Of a DNA stretch of 64,000 bases, positions 23,250-34,790 are shown one piece after another. Each line of letters opens with the position of its first letter. Position 1 is the first letter of the stretch. The position numbers and the translations under genes are program-made. This stretch comes from Dysidea avara (Eukaryota > Porifera > Demospongiae > Dictyoceratida > Dysideidae). Under the pieces are notes generated by a model that saw nothing but the letters and a program-made list of their open reading frames with translations, did not search any database and was not told the DNA's origin. Location of the stretch: positions 61,020,574-61,084,573 of the forward strand of contig NC_089272.1 in NCBI RefSeq assembly GCF_963678975.1. Direction: 5' to 3'.

Positions 23250-23286
23250 CAAGAATTTGTAATATAAATTATATTATGAACTCTTG
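23250..23286. mobile_element. Short CAAGA...CTCTTG palindrome (foldback-family end)
   Basis: A 37-bp near-palindrome, CAAGAATTTGTAATATAA facing TTATATTATGAACTCTTG. A further right-end-like TATATTATGAACTC lies just upstream (23229). No 7-bp duplication is visible, unlike its relatives at 26858 and 30067. Confidence 0.5.
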
Positions 23287-24469
23287 TATATACATATCAA
23301 ATTAATGTACACATACCGTTTGGTCACCATCATCTTCAATGACAGTCAAGTCAGTCAATAGTGAGCTAGAAAGTTTCTGTTTTCTGTTGTCAAGAAGTAC
23401 TGTGCTTGTTTCTTCGCTCACTTGTCTAGGAAACCTCCACTTTCCCTTCATAGTCTTTTCAGTCTTGGACGACCCAATGGGGTTGTTTTTGCATCTTCAA
23501 GAAAATTCCTCGATACTGATTGCAGTTTATTATTGCCTGTGTTTTGTAATGGCAATGTCCTGCTACTCCCAGGACATATTCTGGCTGTGTCACTGCTAGA
23601 AATTAAGCCACTTGGTTTGGTGTCTGTCTCAATGGTATCTCCACAGTAATCCATGTGAACTTCGTGATCATTGATACCCTTCCTACCACCAACATTACCC
23701 AATATAAATGGAGCAGTGTTCTCTTTAAGGCTTTGATCCACACTGACTGTACATGGCATTTTGAGTTTCTTCCTTGAAAAAGAACTTCCTTTACAGGATT
23801 GGTTTGACGGCACAGTAGTTTTCTTTTTTTACTGACATTGTCGACTGAAGCCTTAGCCAGCGCAGGAAAGACTGGTAAACTGTTAACAGTACTTGATGAA
23901 TCTGCAGCTGCTAACTCCACTAGCTCACAATACAAATTTTCTGCATTTTTAATGACATCTTCTAAAACTGAGCAATCAGTTGTTAAGTAGCACAAATCTT
24001 TACACTTTGTTAAAACTGCATGTACATTTTTCTGAAGTGATTGCAACTTGTGTGCTGATGTTTGTGCCTTTGGGATCTTTTAAACAGGTTCATCATCTTC
24101 CCTACTTGTGTTACCATTATCCATTTCAACATCAACACTATGATCAACATCTGAATTGAACTTCAGTTTATCATCACTCTTTTGATTCTCATTAGTACTG
24201 TCAACAGTGCAAGTGGATGCATCTGGCATGTCTCCTGTTGAAATGGTGGTGCATGCTGAGCCTTGCTCTAATAGTGAAGCTTCCAATGTCATGTAAGTAC
24301 TTTCGGTCAGTCATACTGGAATCTTGATGAAGTTGTAGATACCGTGTCCTCAGTGTATGGTTGAATGCTTCAGTAAGATTATCTGTGTCAATCTCAGCAT
24401 GGAAATCTTGGTGGTATACATGTGACCAAAGCTAATTAGAGATATGTGATATGTACGTGTACATGAATG

Positions 24470-24752
24470 CATAGGCGATTCTAAGGGGGGGCCATGGCCC
24501 CCCCTGCTAAAAAATAACTTTATCTTGGGGAAAAGTTGCAGTATAGATCAGCATTGTTATTTTTAGCATTTTCCATGTTTTTAGAATAAATTTTAGGCTG
24601 TTTTCAAACCTTTAAATTGTAAAAATCCTGCAGCTTCTTGGGGTTGCACCCCCAGACCCCCCTGAAATTCTACTTTATACTATAACCAAACAACAATAGT
24701 TATGCTGTTCCCTACTTGGCCCCCATATAGGTCAGGTCTAGAATCGCCACTG
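24470..24752 (+). mobile_element. hAT-like MITE, 283 bp, 8-bp duplication
   Basis: Ends CATAGGCGATTCTA and, inverted, CAGTGGCGATTCTA. CATGAATG/CATGAATA flank it (24462-24469, 24753-24760). It lies in the intron between two MULE-type exons. It is the same family as 63100-63381 in the opposite orientation; both carry long G and C runs just inside the ends. Confidence 0.88.
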
Positions 24753-24897
24753 CATGAATACAAACTCATGTAAAGCATGTGCTAACATACCGGTTTTGAT
24801 GTGAGCCACTCCTCTGCAAGATACTTTTGCAACACTTCATTACTGGTGTACCAAGGTTGAGACTGCATGTAAAGCAGAACTACTTCAAATTCCTTAT

Positions 24898-26282
24898 CTA
24901 AAAGTTATGGGACAAATATACATAACATATGTGACCGGATTTCATATAACCGCATTACCCACAATCATGTACATTTTTTGGCAATCTCTAATAGTACACA
25001 CACTCACCTCGTATGTACTATTAGAGACTTTTAATTGCTGTAACAAATGACGCGATAAAACTATTGTATTTTTATTATTATTGTGTTATAGTAGTTATTA
25101 CATCATTTGATAACAGTACGGTACTTATGGTGCTCATTCTGGCCGAGGTTTTGGCACACTGGTATACTTCCTTGCAAAAGCGCCACTAAATTGTGCAGCA
25201 AGCGCACATTCTTGACTGAGAAATATTTGTTTCTATTAGCGCCACCGGTGACACGGAAGCCATTCTGGGAGTGAAGACATCGCATCGCCTAGCAGAAAAC
25301 TCTGTTTCAAGGTACCCTTTTCCTGTTTTATATTGCGTTCGTGTATGGTAAGGGGTGACACTAGTAGTGAGGTGATATTCGAGCATAGATTATATAATTC
25401 TGTAATCTGTGATTCGAGATACGCCTTGCTGTAAGTAGATCGACGATATGGTTAAACAACATTAACAATTATAATAGACTTGTGAAGCAGGGTATATCTT
25501 GTAACTTCACAATTACTAGTAGTTTACACTCAGTTGAGCTGTGGGTTTGAAATTTTCGTTAGAGCCTTTAGACTAAGAAGGGCCAGTTCACTTTATTATT
25601 ATTGATTCGTTGGATGCTAATTCTTTTTAAAAGTCTCAAGAGAGCCTTACAACCTACAACACCGGTTTATGCATTGTTTTGTTGATTCAAATTAACACTT
25701 TTAAAATTTTGCTCAGACTTTTCTGGTGGTCTTGTCCCCAGCCACACTTAGTGGAATTTTAAAACATTTTCATTTAGCAGAATTTTTACTTGACTGCTGC
25801 TTACCTTACCAGCGGGTTAAACTTTCATGGATTGACTGCTATCCACTAAAATTTGATCCCTTCAAAATTTGCAGCTCCATTGAAATGTCATGTGTAAAAA
25901 CAGCCTTCACTTATTCTGTCTTGTAGAATTCTGGTTGCAGGTTTCTTACAATCCTTAGGTAGCATGATTCTAACTTTTAACAAACATAAAATTAATGAGA
26001 AGACCAGTCTGACGTCCCACATGGCTGAGAGTAAATGTGGGTTTCAGGCTAGAATGGCAACACACAAGCACAACTTGTCCAATGTCTGTGCGATAGTAAT
26101 TCAGCATAAATGGTACCACACCATTCAGTAAAATGTAGTTCCCCACCTACGTACCAGTGAATTTCCCAACTGTTGTGGAGTGTACTATAAACAATTATAC
26201 ACTGAGAATAGACACTACAAGAGTCTCTAATACTAATATGTTTCCAGTATCATCATCATACAATATGATAGTACTGTATAAT
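24898..26282. other. No gene seen; one perfect hairpin and one MITE-like end
   Basis: TGTGACCGGATTTCATATAA (24931) resembles the TGTGACC ends found elsewhere. TCTCTAATAGTAC at 24983-24995 faces GTACTATTAGAGA at 25014-25026, a 13-bp perfect stem. No coding support further on. Confidence 0.4.
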
Positions 26283-27000
26283 AGGGACTACAAAGGTGTG
26301 GGCTTGGCCCATGAAAAAACATCACCAGCCTCAATTTTCTCTGACGACAATTAGGTAGTATTTGTTAGGTAAAACTAAACCCAAACAAGCTTTCAGATCA
26401 ATCCAAACTGCTTTCAACGAGTTGCTATGGAAATGGAATTTTCTACTCACTGACTGACTGACTCTGATGCCTTCAGAAAGTGTAACTCGATAACAGGTAA
26501 GGCTATGGGCTTGATTTTTTTTGCTGTTCGGTGCCTTTTGGCTTACCGCAGTATGTACAATGTATTCTTCATGGACTTACAGTGTCCTCCTTTGTGTCCC
26601 ATTCATCTTGGCTGACAGCAAAAAGTGTCTATTTGGTGGTAGAATATCTGGCTTCCCTTAATAACGGGGAAAACGTCATAGTGGCTACTTTGGTTTGCAC
26701 AATCCCTAAAAATTTGACAATAGCACCAGGTTGGTACATTTATTTCCTAATTTTTCGGCCAGACATGAATGGAATTACATGTAATTTATTTCTGCTGATT
26801 TTTTAGGGAATCTATGGTATTATAACTTTTTATTGTTTTACTATGATTTATTATCGTCAAGAGTACATACGTAATAATGCTTATTATGTACTCTTGTTAT
26901 CGTGCACTACTCCAGCTTGTTTCAGTACTTTTTATTGGTGTGCTATGATATACTCTAGTTGATAATTCCAATTTATTGTGTACTTGTCATTGTTATCATT
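26283..27000 (+). repeat. Dispersed repeat, copy 1
   Basis: From GGCTTGGCCCATGAAAAAAC onward (GACTGACTGA, GATGCCTTCAG, TAACTCGATAA, TTTTGGC-TACCGCAGTA) it matches 29453-29830 in the same orientation. The right part (26905-27000) matches the arms of the foldback at 30893-31190. No coding frame is conserved between copies. Confidence 0.75.
26858..26896. mobile_element. 39-bp palindromic micro-element with perfect 7-bp duplication
   Basis: CAAGAGTACATACGTAATAA faces TTATTATGTACTCTTG. TTATCGT stands directly outside both ends (26851-26857 and 26897-26903). The termini match the longer foldback elements at 43416, 44149 and 54396, which also have 7-bp duplications. Confidence 0.85.
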
Positions 27001-28130
27001 GCCTTCCTGGGTAGTAGTTATGTTCAGCCCGGTGACCCTTCCAACATAGGTGCCCTATTTGTAAAAATTGTAGTATGATCTATAATGTGTGGCTTGTAAT
27101 AGGTTCCTTCCTATGTGAACGAATAGTGCGGTATCTTATCATGCTACACTAGATTGATGCTGCAACCAAGATATTATTCATCCATCTCTACATAACAAGA
27201 AGCCAATTGACAATGATGATACCTACCTAAGTGAGTGTTAATTGATCAAGTTAACTTGTCTGTTAACTCTATATACACTTACATCCACATACCAGAACCT
27301 CACAACATGTATATGTACAGTAGGCTTTCCAAATTAGCACATTGTAACCCACTATTACCTTAGTAAATTCACTTACAGTCCATAGTTGAGTCCATCCACT
27401 CCCTGCCTACAAGTCCAAAAGTTTATCTACCAACAAGGTTATACATCGACACACCAAACCGACAGTTTGTGCCCAGAGGTATGACATGAAATAAGTGCCT
27501 TCAGAAAGGATTGCATACTTAGAACTTTTTAAACTGCAAAAAGTAATGTCGTAACAGTCTTTGAAGGATTTTAAGGCTCTCTGAACACTGTTTACTTCAT
27601 TATAAGTAGTGCTCTTCCCTGGTGGCTGCTTATCCTCCATTTCATGTAGAGTTCATACTATTATTGGGGGGGGAGTATTCTGTAGGTGTCAATTATCCTA
27701 ATGCCTACCAGTGATGCCACGATACATTGTATACGTGTGATAGAAGCCATTGCATGATGATTGCGATAGAGAAAAATCAAATTATGTAGTGAAAAATGAC
27801 TTGATATATTTTGTAAATAAAAAATTATGAGGATATTTCTCTGGCAATATGTGGTGATGCCTAAAACACAAGTGTCAACTTTGTCAAATCATTGTAAATC
27901 GATTGAATAAAACTTGTCCTGTGAAAGCATTAACATATTCAATTCATTTAATACATCATGCCTATCATGATATACAGTAAATCCCATGTTATTGTGACAT
28001 TAAAATTTTCACCTTGTGGGATCACTACTACCTACAGTGTACATGTGTTGGTTGGTCAGGCTTTTGCTCAGTTTATAGCTACAAAGATTGTTGTAGGGCA
28101 GCTTCAATAAGCAACCCATTGGAGGTACTA
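27001..28130. other. Mostly featureless interval
   Basis: Apart from the weak frame at 27407-27640 I see no gene. A G-run lies at 27666-27673. Confidence 0.35.
27407..27640 (-). CDS. Unrecognised 77-codon open frame
   Basis: A minus-strand frame starting with MEDKQPPGK and ending in a Leu-rich segment. No family is recognised and no splice partners were found. It may be a chance frame; I list it only because it starts at a proper ATG outside identified repeats. Confidence 0.2.
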   Translation of the reverse strand: MEDKQPPGKSTTYNEVNSVQRALKSFKDCYDITFCSLKSSKYAILSEGTYFMSYLWAQTVGLVCRCITLLVDKLLDL

Positions 28131-28320
28131 CCATATAGCCTAAATATTTCGAGGTTGAACAATGTTGCTAAAATAAAAATTTTGTGGATTTGCAAACACT
28201 CCCAAAATGTATTAGACTATATGGAGGTCTAAATAATTCAAGGCTAAAATTTTTGCTGATATACCCCAAAACTACGAATTCAGCAAAAAATTTCCCCCTC
28301 GTAATATTTAGGTTGTACAG
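28131..28320. mobile_element. 190-bp MITE with TA duplication
   Basis: The left end CCATATAGCCTAAATATTTC, then GAGG, mirrors the right end read on the minus strand (CTGTACAACCTAAATATTAC, then GAGG). TA flanks both sides (28129-28130, 28321-28322). Mariner-type insertion is inferred from the TA site. Confidence 0.75.
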
Positions 28321-29452
28321 TATCAACACTCAAAGTGTTAAAGTGATATCCTACAGATTTCAGTGTTTTACTGAAATACTTCATGCCATTGCATAACTTA
28401 ACAGATTCCCATCTGTACAGGCTATACTGAAGTAGGATACTCCCCCTATAATGTTCTGAATTCTCGACGTTATTTGTCACAAGACAATAGACTGATTACA
28501 CCACTGAATTTAGCACAAGAAAAGTTTTCGATTGGTACATAGTTTGTAGTACCACCCCTTCAAAACAAGCTCTCTATATAAGCCTTATGGTGCTCATGTA
28601 AACGTCATACCTCTATACCAGTTGTGGGTCATTTTATGAGAAAGATGCTGTTTGGTCACACTTAGGTGACTTAAGAGTCAGTGCTTGAAAATCCACTGTG
28701 TCATGCATACATACATTTGTACACATATGTATGCTTACTTTATTATAGGTTTCTTTCATGGGATACACCCAATAACAATGGCTACTGGATTACTTTGACA
28801 CTACATAATATGATCAAAGATACACGTTGAACTAGTTCCACCCAAGATGAATATTTGTGATATGACACACTTTATTACTTAGCGACATAGTCATAGATGT
28901 ATGCATACAATGTATATTTTTTTACACTTGTTAATCTATTGTATATCATTTATATCTCTTATAAAAGGTTTATAACTCCTTCAACTTTATCACTAGCATT
29001 TCCTGCAAGAAAAGGTATTCAGAACTAAACAAAATTATCATTCCTTACTTTGAGTTGCTGTTCCTCTGTTAAACACTGGAACTTGTGGAGTGTTCTATGC
29101 AAAAACCATTCAAAGAATAAATCAGTAAGTCTATGAAAACTTTAATGAGGGAAATTACACTTAAGTTGTACTAAATTAATTAGAATATATGTCAGGAAAG
29201 GGCATTTTTGTACACACTTCTGACTTAAGATGACATACAATATCAAAGGAAAGGGTGTATTTCTTTAACTGAAAATGTTGAAAAAAAATTACAGAATAGT
29301 TCTGATCTTGAATTTACCACCTTTTGTAATTCTTGTATCCACTGTGCTAGGGATGCAGAACTCTGAAATTTCGATCACACTGTAAATAATAATAATCTAG
29401 CCTATATAGTAATGAAGGTAAACGGTAGTATTAGTAGGAACCACTAAGAAGT
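28321..29452. other. No gene seen
   Basis: AT-rich, no supported frames, no strong repeats noticed. Confidence 0.4.
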
Positions 29453-30060
29453 AGGCATGGCCCATGAAAAAACATCACAAAAACTAGCCTCACCTTTTCC
29501 AGACAATGGTGAGGCAGTACTGGTTAGACAAAACTAAGCCCAATCAAGCTTTGAGATTAACCCAATATGCTTCAATAAGTGCTACAGAATTTTTAAAAAT
29601 TAACAGAGTTTTCTAGCGAGTAACTGACTGACTGATGCCTTCAGACAAGCGTAACTCGATAATGGCTAAGGATACAGGCTTCACTGTTCGATGTCACTTT
29701 AGTCTGAGAGGTGCCTTTTGGCATACCGCAGTACGTACAATGGAATCTTCATGCACTTACCAGTGTCCTCCTTTGTGTCCTATTCATCTTTGCTGACAGT
29801 GAAAAGTGTCAATTTGGTAGTAGCATGTGATGGCTTCTCTTCGTAATGGAAATCGTCCATATCATTCATTTTGGCTATTTGATTGCAGAGGTGCTTTCAA
29901 ACAGTTCTTGATTCGTAATGCTATGTAATGGGTTGAACATAGCTGTATAATGGATACTTCACTTTTCAGACAATTATTGATAGCTAGGGCGCTCAGCACC
30001 ATTTCTTTCGTTTTATGCAGTATGAGTGGTTATAATAATTTTATTACAAAACAGTTAAGG
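29453..30060 (+). repeat. Dispersed repeat, copy 2
   Basis: Aligns with 26283-26650 through the GACTGACTGA, GATGCCTTCAG and ACCGCAGTA landmarks, then diverges. It is followed by its own micro-palindrome at a non-homologous position. Confidence 0.75.
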
Positions 30061-30066
30061 TAGCAG

Positions 30067-30097
30067 CAAGAGTAAATAATTCCATTATTTACTCTTG
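30067..30097. mobile_element. 31-bp palindromic micro-element with perfect 7-bp duplication
   Basis: CAAGAGTAAATAAT faces ATTATTTACTCTTG around a 3-base centre (14-bp perfect arms). GTAGCAG stands directly outside both ends (30060-30066 and 30098-30104). Confidence 0.85.
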
Positions 30098-30104
30098 GTA
30101 GCAG

Positions 30105-30892
30105 TCAGTCACCTTTTATGAAGCCTTGGAAACGTGAAGCCATATGTCTTGCCACAAGAATCCATTAGTTGTGTCATGTAATTAGTTTTTGCATAATATT
30201 AAAATAGCCACTCTGCATGGTAAGGGCCAGAGCTTTGCAACAAGAAGATTGTTGTTGTTCTGCAAAATTTATTATAGAAGACACCCCTAAAAGTAAGTAG
30301 AATAACAGATGCCTTGTTTAAGAAAGTTTGTGTCACTTGCACGAAACTTTTGGCAGTATTCATCACCTGTGGTTTAGGATGGTATGCTAGAGAGCTTATA
30401 TACTTTCTGCATCAGTTTATTCTTGTATACTAGTGAGGGAGACCTGTGTAATATGAGTGATGAGTAGTAGGCGGCGGCATGTCAAGGAAAAAATTTATTT
30501 GTACTGCCTGTCGATGTTATAGTGGCTTTTGGCTCCTTTTGAACGTTTTGACATCAGCTAGTGTTGTTTCTACTTGGCATAGTGTTAAATGGTGTTCACT
30601 GCATACTGCATAAAACTATTGGAGAATAGATTGTAGATGAGTTTGCCTTTAATACACCAAGAGTTTTGCGTGAAGTGACGCCGAAAGAATTTTTGCATGC
30701 TTCTACAATGACCTCATAATTTAACTCTCAACAAGCCACCACCATGAACGTTAGCATAGAAATAGTATAAGAATTGATGTATCGCCTGGTGTTGAGTTCT
30801 TGTGCATACTGCATACATGGTTAGACAAGCTCGCAGCGGAGTTTTGAAAATACACACTTCAGACCGGAAGTTCAGGTGACTGCCACCTGAAC
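30105..30892. other. No gene seen
   Basis: No supported frames or clear repeat. Confidence 0.35.
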
Positions 30893-31190
30893 AAACAAGT
30901 ATGGAATTTTCAACTAGAGTAGGGAGCATAGCACATCGATAAAAAGTACTGAAACAAGCTAGAGCAGTGTACAATATTAAATTACAGTAAAACAATAATT
31001 AGTGTTATATACCTGCTGTGCTTAAGATACCACAAAGAAGAGCACAGCAGAGATATAACACTTCTTATTGATTTAATATTGTGCACTATATATATAGCTA
31101 CTCAAACTTGTTTCTGTACTTTTTATCAATGTGCTATGGTCTCTACTACAGTTGAAAACTCCAAATTGTTGTGTACTTGTGGTTACATAG
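30893..31190. repeat. Large foldback, arms about 125-145 bp
   Basis: The left arm (30893-31022) and right arm (31040-31190) are imperfect inverted copies. Shared blocks include TTTTCAACT, CATAGCACAT-GATAAAAAGTAC, ACAATATTAAAT, AGTGTTATAT and GCTGTGCT. The right arm also matches 26905-27000. Confidence 0.75.
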
Positions 31191-31262
31191 TAATTGTCTA
31201 TTCACTGGTTTATCTAATTGTGACCAGATCTGTAAAAACCAAACACAATCATGGGGAGATGA

Positions 31263-32088
31263 GGTGGCCACTGTAAGATGGGTTATCTCAGCAGCAAATG
31301 ACCAAATGCACACTGTATGGCTACAACTACTGTGTTAGTCCCCCCTGTCGAAAGATGGAACATCTTGGCAGGTGGCCACTGTAAGATGAGTCATCTTAGC
31401 GGCAAAGGACCAAATGTATGCTCTGTATGGCTATAACTACTGTGTTGGTCCCCCTGTCGAAAGATGGAACATCTTGGCAGGTGGCCACTGTAAGATGAGT
31501 CATCTTAGCGGCAAAGGACCAAATGTATGTTCTGTATGGCTATAACTACTGTGTTGGTCCCCCTGTCGAAAGATGGAACATCTTGGCAGGTGGCCACTGT
31601 AAGATGAATCATCTTAGCGGTAAAGGACCAAATGTATGCTCTGTATGGCTATAACTACTGTGCTGGTCCCCCTGTCGAAAGATGGAACATCTTGGCAGGT
31701 GGCCACTGTAAGATGAGTCATCTTAGCGGCAAAGGACCAAATGTATGCTCTGTATGGCTATAACTACTGTGCTGGTCCCCCTGTCGAAAGATGGAACATC
31801 TTGGCAGGTGGCCACTGTAAGATGAGTCATCTTAGCAGCAAAGGACCAAATGTATGCTCAGTATGGCTATAACTACCGTGTTGGTCCCCCTGTCGAAAGA
31901 TGGAACATCTTGGCAGGTGGCCACTGTAAGATGAGTCATCTTAGCGGCAAAGGACCAAATGTATGCTCTGTATGGCTATAACTACCGTGTTGGTCCCCCT
32001 GTCGAAAGATGGAACATCTTGGCAGGTGGCCACTGTAAGATGAGTCATCTTAGCGGCAAAGGACCAAATGTATGCTCTGTATGGCTAA
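31263..32088. repeat. 109-bp satellite array, about 7.6 units
   Basis: GATGGAACATCTTGGCAGG starts at 31354, 31463, 31572, 31681, 31790, 31899 and 32008, exactly 109 bp apart each time. Units contain AAGATGAGTCATCTT, a palindrome holding TGAGTCA (AP-1 type), in six of eight units; the first unit is diverged and one has TGAATCA. Each unit also has AAGATGGAACATCTT. The array ends 447 bp before the kinase ATG. Confidence 0.93.
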
Positions 32089-32535
32089 ACTATTGTGTTG
32101 TGGGAACTAAAATACATTGATAAATGATGCACAAAGAGTTTAATCTAGGTTTTACGAAAGTTTAAGGCTTAGGTTCTTACCCCCGTAGTACAGCACTGGA
32201 AAGAATATGTAGTTGTGGCGTGGCAGGCCTACTTTTTTCACAGATCAGAGTAGTCCACACGAGACTAGTTGTGGTACATTATATCTCACCATTTATTGAA
32301 TTCCCTGGGCAAGTACTTGTTCTCCGCGGTATAATATTGTCCATAGACCAACGAATATTTCTTCCTGCTTCATGGTAGTCACGTGCAGACAGTGGCCGGC
32401 GCAAAATCACGTTTCACCATTCACTTCGCACGCCCCATAACCAGATTGCAGCATTAGCTATATAGCTAACTATGTGAAATAGCTAGCAATTGTATCATAT
32501 AGCTACTGGTTTATTCACAGTCCCTATTCGCTGCC
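32089..32535 (+). promoter_or_regulatory. Upstream region of the kinase gene
   Basis: No other gene lies between the satellite and the ATG. A GCCGGCGCAAAATCACG stretch near 32395 and several AGCTA repeats near 32455-32490 are present. Promoter role is inferred from position only. Confidence 0.35.
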
Positions 32536-33749
32536 ATGGATGGTGAAGAAGGCAGCTGTTCTCATTCTGAGCAAAGACGTACCCCCACATTTCGAAGAAA
32601 TACACGAGAGGAAAAACGCTCAATGAGAAATTCTCGTGCAAGGCGTCTTCGTAAAATGAAGCTGAAAAAGCGAATGGAAACTTCCCTGGCAGAATCACAC
32701 GAGGAAAACGCTGATCTTAGGCGTCAAGTTAAAACCACTCAAACAGAAATGGATAAGGCAAAGAGTCAAATTGTTACTTTGAAGTGCATGTCAAGAACCT
32801 TTTGGGAGCATTGGAGGTGGGAAGCAGAAAAGAGGAAAGAAGAATTCATAAGCAGCAGAAAATTCGGTAGTAGGCCATTAAGTGACAAACTCAGCCATGA
32901 TATTCATGAAATCGATCCACTGTTACTGACCAATCCAAGTGGAAGGCAGGAAAACCACTACCTTGGTCGTGGTAGTTTTGGTATTGTAACACTGAAAATT
33001 TACCGAGGTATTTATGCTGCTGTAAAGCAAATGCATGTCAAGACTGCGGTACAAGATATTATAAATGAAGCCAAAATGCTGGCATGCCTTTGTCATCCAT
33101 TTCTGCCCTTTTTGTTAGGAGTGTGTACATCAACAGAACCTTTTAAGATAGTCATGCAGTTTCATGGCTTATTTGGTAGTGAGCTTCCTTACTCAACCAC
33201 ACTGAGGCGAGAGTTAGACCAACGTCATCTTGGCTTGAGTGATGCTGACTGGATCAGTGCTTGTGCGCAAATATTGGAAGCATTTGATTATTTGCACAAC
33301 ACAGTTGAGATTATTCATAATGATGCAACTGGTACCAATGTGCTACTGGGCAGTCCAACAACACTTCCATTGGAATCCTCATCACCTGTGTGCCAGGCTG
33401 GAACAGGAAGGTATCAAATACTTGTAATTGACGGAAAGCAACCAAGGAAAAACTGGGTAATTTTCTTTATTTAAGTGCACGTGAACAAGTTGAATATCAG
33501 CGAAAATTTCCCCAAATTGCTCCAGAAATTGTGGAGGGTGGAAAAAGGCAGTCGACATTTAGTGACATGTACTCTGTTGGAGGAATACTATACCAAATTG
33601 CCGAGAGTGACTGCATTTTTTGCAGCTCATCAAAAAAAGCACTTTTAACAATTGCAGAGAAATGCCGAAATGTGCAATATTTAAAGCGATTAACTGCAAA
33701 GCAAGCAATGCAACAATTACAAGACAGTGTAGTGGACTCAGCAGAGTAA
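32536..33749 (+). pseudogene. Protein kinase with N-terminal coiled coil, frame broken at DFG
   Basis: The start ATG has a GCCATGG context. Residues 18-50 are very basic, and 45-85 form a coiled coil. The kinase domain follows: glycine loop GRGSFG (144-149), AVK lysine (164), helix-C Glu (about 178), catalytic HNDATGTNVLL (261-271) and VID (297-299). HND replaces HRD, and the usual loop Lys is absent. Immediately after this Asp the expected Phe-Gly codons are disturbed, and the frame is lost until 33474. The correct frame resumes with EQVEYQRKFPQIAPEIVEGG (the APE motif) and runs to 33747. The net change is one base short of the frame. The C-terminal AGAGTAAGTATG could hide a splice donor. 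Tyrosine-kinase-like group is possible; substrate unknown. Confidence 0.8.
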
Positions 33750-34701
33750 GTATGTTCTAGATATTATTATTAAGTGTAATTCATTATTTGTAAGCATTGA
33801 CAAGTCAGACTAATAAAGATTAAGTGTTTTAAATCAAAATGCATGGGGAACCTAGAGTCTATACAACTCTTCTTTCAGTCTATTTAGTAAACGCACTTCC
33901 TAGAGTCTCTCTGCTCAGCCAATTGTAGCTATCAAACACTTTCTATACAGATGTACTCATTTGCACGATATAGTTAGTGATTGAATCTAGCTCAGTGCAG
34001 CATTAGATCTACCTATTTTCCCCTCCTCACTGTACATTCTCTGCAACACTACATAATAACCCCCACATAATAAACTCGCAAATCTGAAAGGATTTTTATC
34101 CGTATTCAAATACATTTTTCATTCGTCGAATCCAAAATTCTATTCAAGAATTGAATATAATTTTGGATTCATTGAATGCCAAATTATATTCTGAGGCCAA
34201 AATGGATAATGATATCATGCACTGAATGGCAATTATACTCAATAATTCAATAGAATTTGCTATCCGTAAATGTAATTCGGCATTAATTTTAATGAAACCA
34301 AATGGCCATAGGCCCATAGCCACATTGCTGGATTGGGTCTTGTTTATCCACTATTTTTCATTACTTTGCGGCCAATACTAACTATATCCAGCAGTACTGA
34401 CCTAGCATATAATCACAGTGCATCATTTGTTGCACTAGAAAGGAATTCATAATTATGATTATGTTTCCATATAACTTCAGCCTCATGGTTATGCATCTAT
34501 ACATGGTGAACGGGGTTCTGATTTGAAAAGAAGTTCTATTGTGCATTTTGTCACATGATTTGAAAAGAATTTCTGTTGTGTCTGCTACTGTGCTGTGTTG
34601 GTATGCTGTGAGGACACACCAGCTGCCATGAAGAGACATGACACTGCATGGGTCTGTTCCTTTCACACAAATTATCTTAGGTATACAACACATACACAGG
34701 T
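33750..34701. other. No gene seen
   Basis: AT-rich; locally self-similar ATTCGAAT/AATTGAAT words near 34100-34290, but no defined element. Confidence 0.35.
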
Positions 34702-34790
34702 CAGTGTTGGGCGTAACACATTATTTTAGTAACGTGTTATATAATATTATTACTTAATACAGTAACGAAGTAGAAAAGCATTTCCCTAGC
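34702..34790 (+). mobile_element. Left end of a CAGTGTTGGG hAT-type element
   Basis: CAGTGTTGGGCGTAACACAT then a stretch of GTAACG/TTAC words, the same terminus as the element at 56968-59354. A second terminus in the same orientation is at 35481. No matching inverted right end was found. Confidence 0.55.

Larger units (their letters stand above)
20641..24897 (-). pseudogene. Decayed MULE-type transposase gene with CXXC finger and OTU protease
   Basis: Read on the minus strand, conserved modules follow in order. Exon 24897-24791 encodes a LLYMQSQPWYTSNEVLQKYL-type segment. Exon from 24431 has IDTDNLTEAFNHTLRTRYL, the D-N-x-EAFN region of a Mutator-like transposase. The Ser-rich middle is at 24292-23317, the CXXC finger at 21702-21514, three exon repeats at 21160-21560 and the OTU domain at 21051-20641. 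Breaks include TAA at 24082-24080, a slip in an A-run near 23830, another near 23500, a TGA at 20961-20959 and a frame break near 21052. The N-terminus with the first catalytic residue is not found. Combining a transposase with OTU and CXXC modules is the notable point. I infer one gene from common strand, order and splice sites. Confidence 0.6.

Noticed and set aside
30714-31276. Two frames sharing a CFSTFYRCAM-like stretch
   Set aside because: The similarity comes from the two arms of the foldback repeat, not from homologous genes.
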